Below are positions 24,396-37,360 of a stretch of DNA of 64,000 nucleotides, in pieces; position 1 is the stretch's first letter; each line of letters opens with the position of its first letter. The position numbers and the translations under genes are program-made. The stretch is from the NCBI GenBank assembly GCA_026874595.1, contig CM049313.1, forward strand, positions 74,890,659 to 74,954,658, given 5' to 3'. The DNA comes from Sipunculus nudus (taxonomy: Eukaryota > Annelida > Sipuncula > Golfingiida > Sipunculidae). The notes beneath the pieces are model-generated. The model ran no database searches. It was given only the letters and a program-made list of their open reading frames with translations, and was not told the DNA's origin.

Positions 24396-27300
24396 TTAAT
24401 TGTGCCTAAGTCCAAATAAACTAAAAAAAAAGATTCTCCATGAAAACATACGGACTCTACATCTGCACAAGCCGTTTACAGTACAGGAGAATAATCCCAT
24501 ACATGAGTAAGTAAAAGAAAAATTGGGAATTTGAAGGAATAAGCGCTGCTTAGATTTTTTTTTATTAATTGATTATTTCACGCAAGTCATTTCTGTCATG
24601 TCAATATTTATAATTTGTACCATGATTTAAGGCAATCAGACGTATTCTTGCAAGGAGGACAAAAAAATGGTGTTTCATTAAGATTAATCCGATTATAGTT
24701 TTAAGCTTCTGCTACGGGTTTAGATTTTTTATAATCAAATATGTTTTACAAATTTACCAGTTTTGATGCATTTCGTTCAGTCGTTTGTGGTTCCAAACCC
24801 CCAAAGTACAGTCGTTTTACAGTTAGTTAGCTTATTGTATGATTTAAGAAAGTGACTAGTCTTTTTATGTTTGCTTCACTATTTTTACGCATATAAATTG
24901 AGCAGAAAAAAATATCACAAGCAGTTATTTGATTAGTCAAGCAAGTTTGCAGCTCCTGGCGCAGCTTTCCATTAAGAAAATAACAACTCATGCATATGTA
25001 TGAGGACAGACCTTGCGACCGAATAAACATTTATGATCTCTGGGGGCCCAAAATAAGGCCTCACGTTCAAAGCTCTAGGTATGACGTCAGCAAACTGTTC
25101 CAACCAGAGTTATTACCTTGTAATCATAGAACATAGTGCCACAATTCAGCGTTGCCATGGCAACGTAGTTTGATTTGATCCGCATTAGGAGTCATATTGT
25201 GGATGATGTGACACCTCATTTTGAAAGCAGGGTTCGTTCTCAGTATGTACTCTGCTATTTTTTTTTCAGTAATAAACTCTTATATATGCTTTCTTATTGA
25301 GGAAGCTGCCATATTTCCACAGCATTTTAAAGACAATCTTGTCGTGAGCTAAGAGTTCAAAGGGGCCCCGTAGTCTTGATTATCCTCCCTTTTTTAAAAA
25401 AACAGGGATGTATTGAATTACATGCCTTGTTCTGACATATTTTTGCACGCAGTATACTAGTTTATTATATTTAAGGGGCCCAGATAACAATCTTGGGAAT
25501 GTTTTAAGTCTAAGTAAAATTGTCGCCTATGACAACACAGTCCAAGACAAAATTTTTCCCGCAATAGCTGAGGAACCATCAATGAAAAAAAACCTCCACC
25601 AAATGCTTTAGATCATTAACTAATATTTTGTCAGTTTCGAGTGTATTAATCGAGGTATATTAATCTCTCCGCGGATAAGATAAAGTTCTGCTGTATATTT
25701 TCAACCTGCTTGTGGACTTAGGGATCAGTGTTGACTTTATATATTTTAGATGTTCAAATAAGTCAGCATTTATTCCTCAATGCTGATAAATTAGTTTTGA
25801 AGGCATTTGGTCAACGTATCTTTGCCGTTCGTTTATTTTACCCTGTGATTATAACGGAGCTTTTGTAATGGTAGATTAAGTAAGGAAAATCAGGAAATTA
25901 CTCTAATATTATCAGACTATAGTCTGTTTCACGAGCGGGTGCTAACTTGAATTTGTGATTATTTTATCAAACTATACTGAAATAAGACATGAGATAAAAA
26001 AAAAAAACCCTGAGCGCAATAACAATTATATTTTATACTATTTTATATATTTTTGTAAACGTATATGGTTCTTCTTGCTCTAATAGCAATGTGACATTGC
26101 GTCTGTCACTTAAATAGTTACATTTTTATTTTGTTCCAATAAACGACTAAAATCGGCAGATTTTGAATGTAGATCTTTTTTAAGTGCATACATGGCCACA
26201 TATTAACACACTTAAAATTAAATAACTCGAAATGAATTTGTAATAAAACAGGTATATAATATATTCACACTACAAGAATAAGCACCACTATCAGCAAACA
26301 CTTCTTGATCTGACCTTGTATGGTAGATTTGCGTGATTTTTAGAATATTAACCCCACATTCTCTTTACATTCCCGGGTAGCTTAGCAACCACGATGTTCC
26401 TTCTAACGTAATATGTTAAGCATATTCGTAATTCAAAGGATTACCACGCTCTAATCTTGTTACTCGTACCAAGGGGACGGCATGACCTGACTCTAGCATT
26501 CAGTTTAGTCTCTCATTTCCGAGTGATTATGCTGAATAATGTCTTTGCTCTGTTTAGCGTAAATTAAAATTAGCATGATTATTGTGATCAATGCGTGAAA
26601 TGATTACAAGAGTTAGTCCACAAGCAAAAACATAAATGGCAGTAATAACGAGGCGCCGGGAATAACAGAAAATTCTATACAATTAACCATTACCTATCGC
26701 TTAATTATAAAGCAAAACTTACGTAATTACATGAATCAGAATTAGTGTTGTCTGCCTACATGCCTTAAGTAATCCTGAACACGCGTAATTATCAAAAGTT
26801 ATATTCAGGACATTTTCTAATTAATCCAGACCTAAATTTATTTGCAATTTATGTACTCATTAACCCTAACTGCTAAAGAGGATATTCATATCAAACTCTA
26901 ATTAAACGAAAAACAAAAATTTGTTAAACAAAAATGACTAATGTTCGAGTAACATTAATGCCGCCCGGTCGGTGATATTACTTTATCGTTTTGATTATAA
27001 AACAACTTATTGATAAAATATTATTTACACGGATCTCAAAGGTATTCTCACTGTAAACGGCTTTTTCTTTTTTATCATACATAATACAGCGAGGCACGCA
27101 CGAACAAGACTCCTCAAGGCAGGCAATAACAGAAGCATTTTTATTTCATAAAGCAACTTTTTCAGCTCTATAATTCGGCTTTACAACACCTACGTTATGC
27201 AGATTTCATGTTTTCTATGTTCCAAATATGTCGTACTTTGGACAAGAATCTTAACGTCTTTCATGTGTTATAGCATATCATTAAATATCTTTTCTTACAT

Positions 27301-27609
27301 TATTATCTGAACATTTGCGCAGATGTAAACACTTACTTGATCATAAACGGAAAATGTTTTAATAGAGTTTTAACGATAATCTGTCTTTTTATATGAGTTT
27401 CGTTAGTATTAGTTCTTGTAAATATAAAGTAGGTATACAATTCTTTTAGCAATGAAAAAGGTTAAAATGTACAATATCTTTTCTAATAATATAACATTTT
27501 TCCTTTTTTCGCAAGGAATCATCAGTGGTAATGTTCAGATACTGATCTGTGATGAGAATGCAGCACTATTCAGCCTGCAAGAAAAAAGCCGGCTCTAAGT
27601 AAGTTCACT
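24396..27609. other. Unique DNA, candidate regulatory stretch at 26.5-27.0 kb
   Basis: No gene or repeat over 3.2 kb. Between 26,480 and 27,000 there are many homeodomain-type cores (TAATTA, ATTAAT, TAATTAA) and no repeat similarity. TATGACGTCA, a CRE-like core, lies near 25,080. These are motif observations only. Confidence 0.3.
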
Positions 27610-27740
27610 CTCTCGTTGGTCTAGTTACAGCGGTTCTGGCACAGGGCCAAGAATCCGACCAGCGAGAGCGGGTACGTGTCGCTTGTCTTAACTTTGGAGC
27701 CGGCTGCACAAGGCGGAATAACGCTGTCATTATTGACCAT
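27610..27740. repeat. Hairpin-bearing dispersed repeat, left module
   Basis: Matches 7186-7315: 'gttggtctagttac', then 'ggttctggcacagggccaag', then 'aatccgaccagcgagagcg'. The first and last parts again form an inverted repeat, and compensating-looking changes (CTAG, CCGACC) have weakened it. Confidence 0.6.
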
Positions 27741-27888
27741 GAGACCTGTCACCTCACTGTGAAATTTACACTTTAAGTTTCCCTTAACACAGGTGACTGA
27801 CGACAATGTCTTGCAAGAGTACAGAATCTTTTTAACACAAAAATATCATGAGGAACCAGATCACCTTCAAAATTTAAAGGCTGGTTCC

Positions 27889-28066
27889 ATCACAAATTAC
27901 AGACCAATTAGAGCGTGGTTTCGCATTCGGCATCAGACTAACGCTAGCGGGTTGTGCGGGTTTGAAACATGGATTTGGATGCACAATTGGTCTGATTACA
28001 ATTCTTTGCCCTGTATCAGTCCTGGTGGGGAAACCCGGAGAAGCCTGCTATAAAAGCAACGGTAAA
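27889..28066. repeat. Hairpin-bearing dispersed repeat, right module
   Basis: Contains TTGGTCTGATTACAATT followed by 'cctggtggggaaacccggagaa', matching 7330-7400 closely. An extra arm with 'cattcggcatcagacta' precedes it. Together with 27610-27740 this may be one 455-bp element. Confidence 0.6.
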
Positions 28067-28334
28067 GGCGAAAGAGTAACTCTGCATGATGAGTGTAATG
28101 GGTATGAAGCGAGAACTAATTTATTGGTTAAGTGTTAGATATAACTCATTTAAATAAACCCGACGTTAACCAATTCATGCGCTTACGAGTGTAAGCTAAT
28201 ATACAGCAAATTCGCTTCTGAAGAAAACTATTGTATCACAATGTACAAAATCAGCAGATATAAATGGTGCCTGTATTACTGTATGGGATCCTGAATCGAA
28301 AATGTTTCGGGAGCATGTTTAAGAATTTTTGGTG

Positions 28335-28710
28335 GAGGTAACCGCCTCCATTTTTTAATGCTTGCTTAACTTAGTACTATGTACATCTGGAGAGTTCCAT
28401 TCCTGTTTCAGACCACGTGACAGGGGCTTATACCCGATTATCCCGGTGTCAACCAGGTTCGGTGTACCACCTCTGTGGCTTCTGGGTGTGTAATCCCCAT
28501 TACTGGGTCATAACACCATGGACCCCCGAAAGGCGCACTCGTTTAAGAGCGAAACACGACTGATGGGAACAGTTTCCCAATTAAGCCTGGACAGCGCTCA
28601 CCCTTGGTAGGGGCCGACCGAAATAAAATCTCACCGCCTCGGCTGAGATTAGAACTCACGTCATTCCGGCTTTGAGTCCTCTGCTCAACCCCTAAGCCAC
28701 AGAGCCGGTT
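28335..28710 (-). repeat. tRNA-derived SINE, copy 3
   Basis: On the minus strand the tRNA-like head lies at about 28710-28600. Box A is in the complement of 'tgctcaacccctaagccaca' and box B in the complement of 'gagattagaactcac'. The body matches copies 1, 2 and 4, and the 3' end reads as complement of 'aaccgcctccattttttaatg'. The tail ends without a long poly(A). The copy appears full length. Confidence 0.75.
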
Positions 28711-30015
28711 TGAATCAACTATGTTACACCTATTGGTGTTCGGGCCTCGAAATCGGCAACCGAGAGCTTATGCATGTCACGGTGAGCAACTGTTTTATTA
28801 ATAGAATCAAGTATCGCAATATGTGACAGGTATTCAATATACGAGGCCGGCTTGAGTGCCACACCTTGCATGATAAAACGGACCGCAGCACGTCATTTGG
28901 TCGACGTTTGATGAATAGTGTCTCCGCGACAGCTGCCATGTGGAGTGGAAGTTGGTTTTTTTTTATTAAAACCTACCCAAGGAGAAGTCAATCCATGATC
29001 ACTGGCTTTAAAGTCTGAAGTGTTGTTATCTCAGAGAATGAACATTGTTGATAAGGCGTTGCAAACATTCTCTCAAACTGAAGCACATGCTCATATCGCT
29101 ACACAGCAGGAGGGAGCTTTCATTTTCCTGCCGCTGTAACTGATGGCTATATGGCAGGCCTGAACAAATGCTGCAAATAATACTCTTTAAATTCTAGTGA
29201 TTAGGCATCGTTGTATTTATTCAGCTGGGGTTATCCAGCAACACGTTATCTGAGTTAATATTTACACCTTGTCCTCGACAGGATGTCCTAGATACGACTA
29301 AGGGTTGAAGTTTGAATGAGTCTGAAATAAGTTTACGTCCATCACTCTACGTTATGTTTTGTTCGTCAGTTTCAAATACACGATTTTAAATATTATAAAA
29401 AAACTCCATAGCTTATTGTTAGAATACAGCTTCTTGTTACTGCAGCGGATCTCTTTGCTTCTGCAAGCGTTTGGGGAGATGAATATACAAGTACAATTCC
29501 AATTTAGCATTTAAAATGAAATAATCATAATGACCTATTCAGCTATATATGCTGCGATTCAATGTAAACAAAATCCTGCAAACAACTCTGTCATATAAAT
29601 TTTTTTTTCATGAAATTTTACATTTAATTTTTGTATTATCAGACACACTGGAGAAAACATCTTAGTTACAGATTTGAAAACCCGAGTGGAAGGAAGGGCC
29701 AGAGTAAGACTATTGTTCAAGAACAGATGCAGAAAATAAAGAGAGCCATATGATGGTCACGTGGGTAGGCGTGACCCAAAACTTGGAGTGGTAAACTGCT
29801 TGCCAGAGAAGAAGCCGGGATGGATGCCGTTAAAATAAAGTCACACATTTACTCTTTATGTGAACACTGATAAACACTCGGACAGAACCCTTTCCTCATT
29901 GTAAGAAATAATCAGTCGTAAATCTGTTGTAGACAAATACACGTATCACAAGTCACACGACCACTTTTTTTTAAATAAATGTTTAACTTGTATTTTTAGT
30001 AATAGTATATATATT
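28711..30015. other. Unassigned DNA
   Basis: No feature recognised. Confidence 0.4.
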
Positions 30016-30017
30016 TG

Positions 30018-30068
<51 letters not shown>

Positions 30069-30090
30069 TTAGAGAGAGAGAGAGAGAGAA
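30016..30090. repeat. (AT)n(AG)n compound microsatellite
   Basis: About 45 bp of AT, then 'gtatatattt' and about 20 bp of AG. Confidence 0.95.
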
Positions 30091-30159
30091 AAAATGAAGT
30101 GCGGATGAGCCTGACTGGTCCATGAAAACCCATAGGTTGTCGCAGCAAACATTTAAGAA

Positions 30160-30260
30160 CCCTGGGGGTTGTCAAATTGAAATTTTGACAACCTGGGTTG
30201 ATGTTTTAGGTACACCCATTTGACAACCCTAAAGTTGTCGATTTGACAAAATTATCTTTT
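30160..30260. repeat. Short palindromic GTTGTCAAA-motif cluster
   Basis: GGTTGTCAAA (30167-30176) pairs with TTTGACAACC (30184-30193). Further TTTGACAACC and GTTGTCGATTTGACAAAA words follow up to 30250. This may be the remains of a foldback element. Confidence 0.5.
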
Positions 30261-31514
30261 CAGTGCACTGGAGGGGGGCTGTGAACTAATTCACCTTTTT
30301 CACAAAACTCGGTCACCGCGGGTCAAAGCTCAGAGCTCCTCTATATATTGCCAATTTATTTTCACATTCAGTTATCTATTATATCATTGATTTTAACAAT
30401 TGGACAGGACCTTTTCACATTTTGTTACATTGAATTGAATACCTCCAAATCTATTTAGCCTTTTTTTTTAATATATGCAAAATAAAATACATTCACGAAG
30501 ACCTGTTCATTGTAAGAAATATAGAAACAATATTGGGACTTAATATTTCACCGTTTAAATGTCAGTGCTCTACCCCTCTAGGGTTCCCGCTCAAATAGCT
30601 GCCAAGTTGAATCGCCCGTCCCTCTATGATGGTTGTGTATCACTAGCTACAGTATATATGTATCGCTTGACCATGGTTGCCTTGGATAGCGATACAGGGA
30701 ACTCCATTGAGAGTTTAATCTACGGATCCGCACGAAGTATTAGATATTTAATTCTAGCGCTTGTTGTGGGATATTCCTTGAGTCGTATAACTAATTATGA
30801 ATCAAGCTGCATCAAGAAATGGTGTAAATGTGCGTTTGTGAAAAAAGTTTTCAGTATTTGCTGTTACGACCGCAAGATACCAGAGCCCTTTGCAGAAGAA
30901 GTATAAAAACTCATTTTCTCGAAAGTAACTGCCCTTATTATCAGACATACTTATCATTCCGCAGTAATTTTGATAACAATGTATTCCAACATATGTAATA
31001 ATGATAATGTGTAGGGGATATTTGTCCTCTTCATGCTACACTAGGAATGTGTACCCAAACGTCTTAATCGATTGATTTATTTAATTAGGTAGTCAGTTAC
31101 ATGCATATAAAAGAACATTCATCATAAAATACAGTTATCTTTTTATAACCAAGGATACGCTATATATAAAAAGTTTCAAAATTTAAACTTATTTCAATAG
31201 TGGTCCTTGTGATCAAGATTTATAGAAGAAAAATGGGCTTGCAAGAAACACCTGATATATAAATAAATTATATGTAGTAATATACAATCAATAATATTAA
31301 AATAGATGTGAACAATAATTAAGGACTACAAAATATAAAAGAAATCCTACATTTTTTTAGAAATAGGGCGTGTATATGGCTGATCATATCAAGCCTAATA
31401 AAAAATACATGCAGATCAACATGGAATTCATAAACGATTAAGTCATGACTAGGCAGAGTATCCATCATAGAAAAAAATTATCAATTTAACTAATTATAAA
31501 TAGTAATATAGTTT
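30261..31514. other. Mostly unassigned DNA
   Basis: One 115-codon open frame (30559-30906, plus) starts at an ATG and contains one hydrophobic segment (IRYLILALVVGYSL). It has no recognisable domain and is not beyond chance for a window this size, so I do not call it a gene. Confidence 0.35.
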
Positions 31515-31655
31515 AATTTAAATGGCAAGAGACCATTGTGGCATATCACAGAGTATATCATAATTTAAATGACTAGAAAACAATGTGGTATATCACAAAC
31601 TGAAGCATAATTTTAATGACAAGAAAACAAATTTTGCGTATCACAGAGTAAAGTA
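31515..31655. repeat. Three tandem copies of a 47-bp unit
   Basis: Units begin at 31515, 31562 and 31609 with AATTTAAATG-like starts and share 'gacaagaaaacaa' and 'tatcacagag' words. Divergence is moderate, so this is an old small minisatellite. Confidence 0.85.
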
Positions 31656-32212
31656 AAACTGAAATGTCTTTGGAGAGATTTGTTTAACGATCCGAAGGGT
31701 AAACGCTCACCTAGCCTCACGGGGTTTCAGAATGTTCATTGGCCATCGACCTGCACTAGATTGTCTAACAGAAAGTAAACTAACACTAATCCGTTTAAAT
31801 GGTCTTCCCACCAAGCGCAGCACGTAAATTATAGAACTGCCTGTCGTCTTCACCTGCTCGGTTGTCCACTGAGGGTATTAGAGACTTATAAACCCAACCG
31901 CCGCCTGTCATAAACAGTCTGCCTTTAAATCTACGTGTCTCATCATCAGGACAAATTATCCCTGAATGCTCAGATCTAACGCGATGTCTTTTTCAGACTC
32001 TTAAGATGAATAGGTATAAAACATGAATCAATTAACATTCTTATTTAAATATTTACTTTATCTTGTGGAATATAACATCATAAGGGATATAACATGACCT
32101 CTGATGTCAACGATAATTTCACTTTTGAAATTTTAAGAATATTTAAATTATCGTTTTGACAAAACAATATTAACAGTACAATTATAGTGATTGCAAATAT
32201 AAGATGTAACAT
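31656..32212. other. Unassigned DNA
   Basis: No feature recognised. Confidence 0.4.
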
Positions 32213-32213
32213 T

Positions 32214-32269
<56 letters not shown>

Positions 32270-32292
32270 TTATATATATATATATATATATA
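32213..32292. repeat. (AT)n microsatellite
   Basis: About 80 bp of AT dinucleotides with GTAT and TTTAT interruptions. Confidence 0.95.
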
Positions 32293-33072
32293 AAACTCTG
32301 AAGAAAAACGACACTGTTAATTCACAACAGTTTGTTTCACGGGATGCGACCCGATCATCAGGTGAATGTGGTTAGAATGAAGCTAACGGCGTGGTTTGAA
32401 AAGCCGAGACTTTACGAGATTACGAGATTATGCTTTTTGCGATTCGGGGCGGGGTGGGGGGGGCATGTATGAGACTGACACTGATCCTATTGTCCTCGGG
32501 TGCACGATAGGATTGGTCGGGGTACACGTGCGATACTGGAACATAAAAGGGCAGGGCAAGGAGGTTATTTATTGTTTTAAATTTTATATATAATACAAAG
32601 ATATATACCAGGATGCTCAATCACTATATTGAACTTATTTGTAATAGGGTCTTGGAAGCAGTAAACATATCAGTAGTATACATATGATAAAAATACACAA
32701 ATACTATGAAAATACACAATATACAAGGCAAATATACAATATATAAGGCAAATATACTATACTATACTCATACCAAGTGGAATCCACTCGGTAAACTCAC
32801 CATGATGTAGTGGTAACGCCATCTCCCTCATCATTGCAAAGCAGTGAGAGAACAACTACCTGAACAGGTAAGTCTGCCCTGTGGATCCTCGTTGGGGGGG
32901 GGGATGAAGGGGGCACACTGCATGAATATTAGTACGAATGCTAGGATTTAAAATATTTCAGGGTGAATTTGTTTTGATGGCGGCACTTGGAGAGAATTTC
33001 AGCTCTTGAGTTCAACAATGATCCAGGGGGGGGGGGGGGCGTTGCTATAAGTCGCTTATCAGATAAACAGAG

Positions 33073-33073
<1 letters not shown>
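32293..33073. other. Unassigned DNA with G-runs
   Basis: G-runs at about 32452-32462, 32893-32902 and 33027-33040. No gene recognised. Confidence 0.35.
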
Positions 33074-33127
<54 letters not shown>

Positions 33128-33135
33128 ATATACAT
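33074..33135. repeat. (AT)n microsatellite
   Basis: About 60 bp of AT dinucleotides with one TTTAT interruption. Confidence 0.95.
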
Positions 33136-33812
33136 AAAATGTAATTCTGATATAAACCAAGATTCTTCAACACACAGAGTTTTTTTTTCTCTCACTATAT
33201 CAAATACACTTCAAGTCCCATCACGACTCAAGCTGATAGCTCTCCTCTGACGCAGCACGGGAGGTAAAAAAAGGCCAGCGCCAGGTGACATCGCTGAAAT
33301 GTCACATAAATCAATATGCTGTGGTGCGGTGACGCTGGTTTGGCGTCACGGGCTGTAAACATGTCAATACGATTGTATGTTTAAAGTCAAGCCAGCTGCG
33401 ATGATGTTTATACAAGAGGCTTTGAAGTCCGTGCAGAAGTCAGGGTCATGTAATTTATTATAGGCCGCTGTAAATGTGTTGAAGGACAACATTGTTTGTG
33501 TGTGCATGTTTATATATTTTACTCTAGGGCTTTTATAACTTCATGATGTTATTTAACTAGAATTAATTTCCGTATTTCTTTTTGTGATATGTAAGCCATT
33601 GAATAATTGGTATTTAGCCTGCGCACATTCAGTCTCGGGCACACGTTTTCCTCTAACGAACGAAAGAAAAAGCAGAGTCGGGGTTCGAGCTGTTCACGTT
33701 GACTTGAGCGAGCCGACACCCGTTCCAACTCCCTCTCCAACAACGAAAGATAAACAAGGTTTGATTCCAGGCATCAGCCTCTACATATTGTAAGGAAAAA
33801 ATAAAGTCTTTG
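33136..33812. other. Unassigned DNA
   Basis: No feature recognised. Confidence 0.4.
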
Positions 33813-34148
33813 GGCCAAAATGAAAAAAAAGTATGGTTCTCAGGCACTTTTTTTCAGAAATCAATGCGGGCGGGCACGTTTTTTATTTTAAATTTTTTGG
33901 TATCTCGATAAAAATGTCAAATGATAAGGGTAAAGCATGAAAATAACAGTTTTATTTTGCTAAATAAGTAAAAGCACTACAAAACAAAGGAAATTGTATG
34001 GTTTTATCGTCTTAAAAGAAATGTCGGAGCGGCAGCAGCTCAAAATAAGAAAGTTTTTATTGAAAATCAAAATAGAAATATTTGATGCGGGGGGTTTAAA
34101 ATTGATGCGGGCGGTGCCTGAGAAAAATACCTTTAATTTTTTTTGGCC
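33813..34148. mobile_element. GGCCAAAA-ended MITE, copy 1 (about 336 bp)
   Basis: The left end is GGCCAAAATGAAAAAAAAG followed by TATGGTTCTCAGGCAC. The reverse complement of the right end is GGCCAAAAAAAATTAAAGG followed by TATTTTTCTCAGGCACC. These imperfect inverted repeats of about 35 bp are immediately followed by 'cgggcgg/ccgcccgc' words. The interior has no coding capacity. It aligns with the element at 57340-57623 through ends and middle ('gtaaaagcactaca', 'atcgtcttaaaag'). Autonomous parent and target duplication are unknown. Confidence 0.8.
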
Positions 34149-34261
34149 TTGGTTGTATAATTTTAGATGCCAAGCCAACCGGAAATGTACCCGAGCCGGA
34201 TTCCCAGATAAGCCCCAAACCACCCAATACCCAGGTCAAGATTAGAAGTCAAAACGAGCAG

Positions 34262-34448
34262 AAGGGGATCCGGAGGGGGGGGGGGGGGGGTCGAGGGGGC
34301 AACCTTTTTTTCAAGGGTTTCAGACCACTTTTTTGCGGCCTGGACCCCCCTATTTTCCACTTGTGGACCTTTTTTTATGGGGGGGGGGGGTTCACAAGTA
34401 CCCAAGGCTTAGACCTAACCTTTGACTAAATCCTGGATCCGCCCCTTG
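34262..34448. mobile_element. GATCC-ended MITE with G-runs, copy 1
   Basis: The left end reads AGGGGATCCGGA, and the reverse complement of the right end reads AAGGGGCGGATCCAGGA. The inside includes 'caacctttttttcaaggg', 'ggcctggaccccc' and two long G-runs (about 34275-34291 and 34380-34390). A relative at 40.58-40.70 kb shares these words. The TIRs are short and imperfect. Confidence 0.6.
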
Positions 34449-34818
34449 CAAGTCAACAGAGCAGCAGCAACCAGGCCCATCAAGTGAAGATCGCCTGAGC
34501 ACCCCAGCCACAAGCATGTAAACAGTCTGGCGCTAGTCTCGACTCCACACAACGAATGATGACAGAGCCATCTTTGTTTTCTTCATTAATTATTCAACCA
34601 CACCTTGGTCTCTTCAGTGTTAATTCGTCACCAGTGTTTAAACACAAGAAACCATACCTTAATCGATACCTTGCCATTTGCAACCACACAGTCTTTTTCG
34701 CAACTACTTCTATCGGAGGAAAGTGTTAATCAAATACCAGGTATACGTTAATCTGTTCTATGTTAAACTGAGCAGTGCGAAACGATGCTGTTTTGCTATC
34801 CTTAGTCGAACAGATCCC
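34449..34818. other. Unassigned DNA
   Basis: No feature recognised. Confidence 0.4.
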
Positions 34819-34828
34819 CTAATATATA

Positions 34829-34895
<67 letters not shown>

Positions 34896-34908
34896 ATATA
34901 TAAATACT
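34819..34908. repeat. (AT)n(GT)n microsatellite
   Basis: About 70 bp of AT followed by 'gtgtgtgtatatat'. Confidence 0.95.
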
Positions 34909-36590
34909 TGTCATCCAGTTATTTAGTGTGTGACCACGTACAATGGGTGACAACCAGTTGTTTTGGATCCATGTACTTGTTTTGTACCCACTTTGACCAC
35001 ACTAGTCTCAATGACCTGTGTCAAGTCGGCTGTTACAAAAACTCCAAAGTATTCCTTGTGCCCAAGCCCTAAAGCAATACCCCTGAAACAAGAATAGGGT
35101 TGTCATAATTTCACTGGTTCTGATCACGTGTGCTGAGAATTGTTGTCAAGGCTGGCTCTTTTTAGCAGGAATAAGGCAGTTGGTCAGCAGCTCTGCAAGA
35201 GATGACACGAACCTCTCTCGACTTGAACTTTAAGAAGCCTGAGGCCTGCACGACATGCCTGTTACTGGATGCTACACTGAGAATTAAGACCAAGAGCTAT
35301 GTGGTGTTAAATTTTCTGGTGTGTTTAACTATAGACTTTTAATAGCCCTGCCTTGTATTGAGTATAATGTTTGCTACTAAAATGCATAAAATCAAACGCA
35401 ATTCCGTGTACCATGACGTACGTACTTAGTGCTAGCTCTTATCACTAAAACCCCGTAAAGTCCGTATGGTGAATCCCTGGTTATTGCAAATAAGGCTTTT
35501 CGAGGACCAGATGATTCCCTCGCATTAGCATTTCAGGACGTCACGCCTCATGTGAATGGCATCGTTGCTATGAGAACGCCAACAGCTCGACCCGTTTGGT
35601 AACATTCGTACTGAAATTATGTACTCTGGTAGTCCAAACATGGACCTTTGTGGCTTATGGTATATCTTTGCTGTACGAACATTAGGGACCATGGGCCAAA
35701 TGCAAGTGCATTGTATACACTATCGCAACGATTTTGTAACCATAGGTCCAGTTCCCTCTGCCCAGATGACAGGAGCAACTAGAAGCATTTGTGTGAACCC
35801 CTTTATTGAGCCACTGCCAAGTTGCCAACACGCGAATCGTCGTGAGCGTTTCAGCCTCCTGGTACATGTGTTACATTTAGACGTGTGTACACCTGAATAT
35901 CTCACGCTGACCGGCTGAGCCAGAGTTTACTTTTTGTTTACACAGACCGATTTTGAAGAGCTGTGGTATGATAAATGGCAACACTGATGTCGAACTCAAC
36001 ATAGGCGGAAGCCTAAACATATTGAGACTTATTAAATAGAAATATAAGTAGCCAAATGGAAGCCCGCAACAGGCGATGACTGAATGATCCATGTTGGTTT
36101 TGAAAAATAAATCGATTCAATTATTTAAATTATTGCTCCAACGGAGCAAGCCTATTTGCATATTAGAAGCAGATTTTCAGCAGTTCTTCAGCAGAATCTG
36201 AGGAGTATGCTCTCCTGGAGCAGATCTGTGTGCTCTCCTGTAACAGACCTGTCTAAATAGTCTTTCACATAACATTCACTCTTTCCATCTTTTTTTAGTG
36301 TATTTTTTATTATTGTCCATGCATCCGCATACTCTTTTACACCAATGTGTTAAGGAATTCAAATCACATAACTTTCAATGTGTAAAAAAGACCTTTATAA
36401 TGGTATATACTTAAATTTGGTTATTCTTTTTCCTTGTCCCTAGGGATACAAATCATTTCATTTTTCACTCTTCTAGGTGTTCCACTGCCATGCTTAACAC
36501 GGATTTTTGAACAAAAATAAGTAAAATAACATTTCAAATTATTCTTAAAACATGTGACCACACACATATATATATTAATATATATATATT
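34909..36590. other. Unassigned DNA
   Basis: No gene recognised. A 99-codon plus-strand open frame at 35619-35918 overlaps two minus-strand open frames and has no recognisable domain. Confidence 0.35.
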
Positions 36591-37360
36591 TCGTTGTATC
36601 GCCTACAAATTTCGTATTGCAGTATATTGCAAAATGTGTTAGCGTATTGCAATAAGAACTGTGATATGTTTACATTATAAATTATACAGGAAATATGATT
36701 GTTTTCTGTACTTTATATATACATTTATATATATTATATGTAAATTATTATTATTGATATCATTATCAGTTAGAGTTCTTTATCATGTTAAATATAATAA
36801 AACAAAATTTAATGCAGATCAGTTTCTTCCAAACACGAAATGTACTGTTAACATTACTCAGTATTCTTTAGGCCTAATATATGCAAATAACTTGGCAATG
36901 AGAGAATAATGGAATTAAGCACAGAGAAGGATAGATGGTATGCACAATCACAGGCATGTACTACAAACCAAGGCTGCCGTTCTTAAACAATACCTACATT
37001 TACCATAAGATGTGAGGAGAGAATAATAATGAATGATTAATTATTATGACGGAATACTTCTCTGATACCAATTAGTCATCGGACAGACATGCAAATTTTC
37101 TGAGACGGACCTTTGGCATGTCAGGCCTTCTTGAAAATTTTCTACAAAACGTCTAAAGACACAGTTCCGGCTTTCATTTTATGCCTGTCATTAATCCCAG
37201 CCAATTTAGATTTCTAAATTTGTAACAGAAACATACTTTTCACCAAATTACTTTTGGGCACGTTAAGTCCATAACAAAATATCGAAAAATATCGATATTT
37301 GAAATCTGTACCGCGATACGCAATATGCGAATCACCATATCGCGAAATATCGATCAAAAT
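36591..37360. other. Region bounded by GTATTGCA/CGATAT-type words
   Basis: The left edge (36595-36665) is rich in GTATTGCA words. The right edge (37280-37360) has CGATACGCAATATGCG and repeated TATCGATATT words in the opposite sense. This may be a decayed element with CGATA-type ends, but no inverted repeat can be fixed. Confidence 0.25.

Noticed and set aside
30559-30906. 115-codon frame with one hydrophobic segment
   Set aside because: A length reached by chance in 64 kb times six frames; no family recognised, no splice or promoter support.
35619-35918. 99-codon open frame
   Set aside because: Two opposing frames are also open here and no domain is recognisable.
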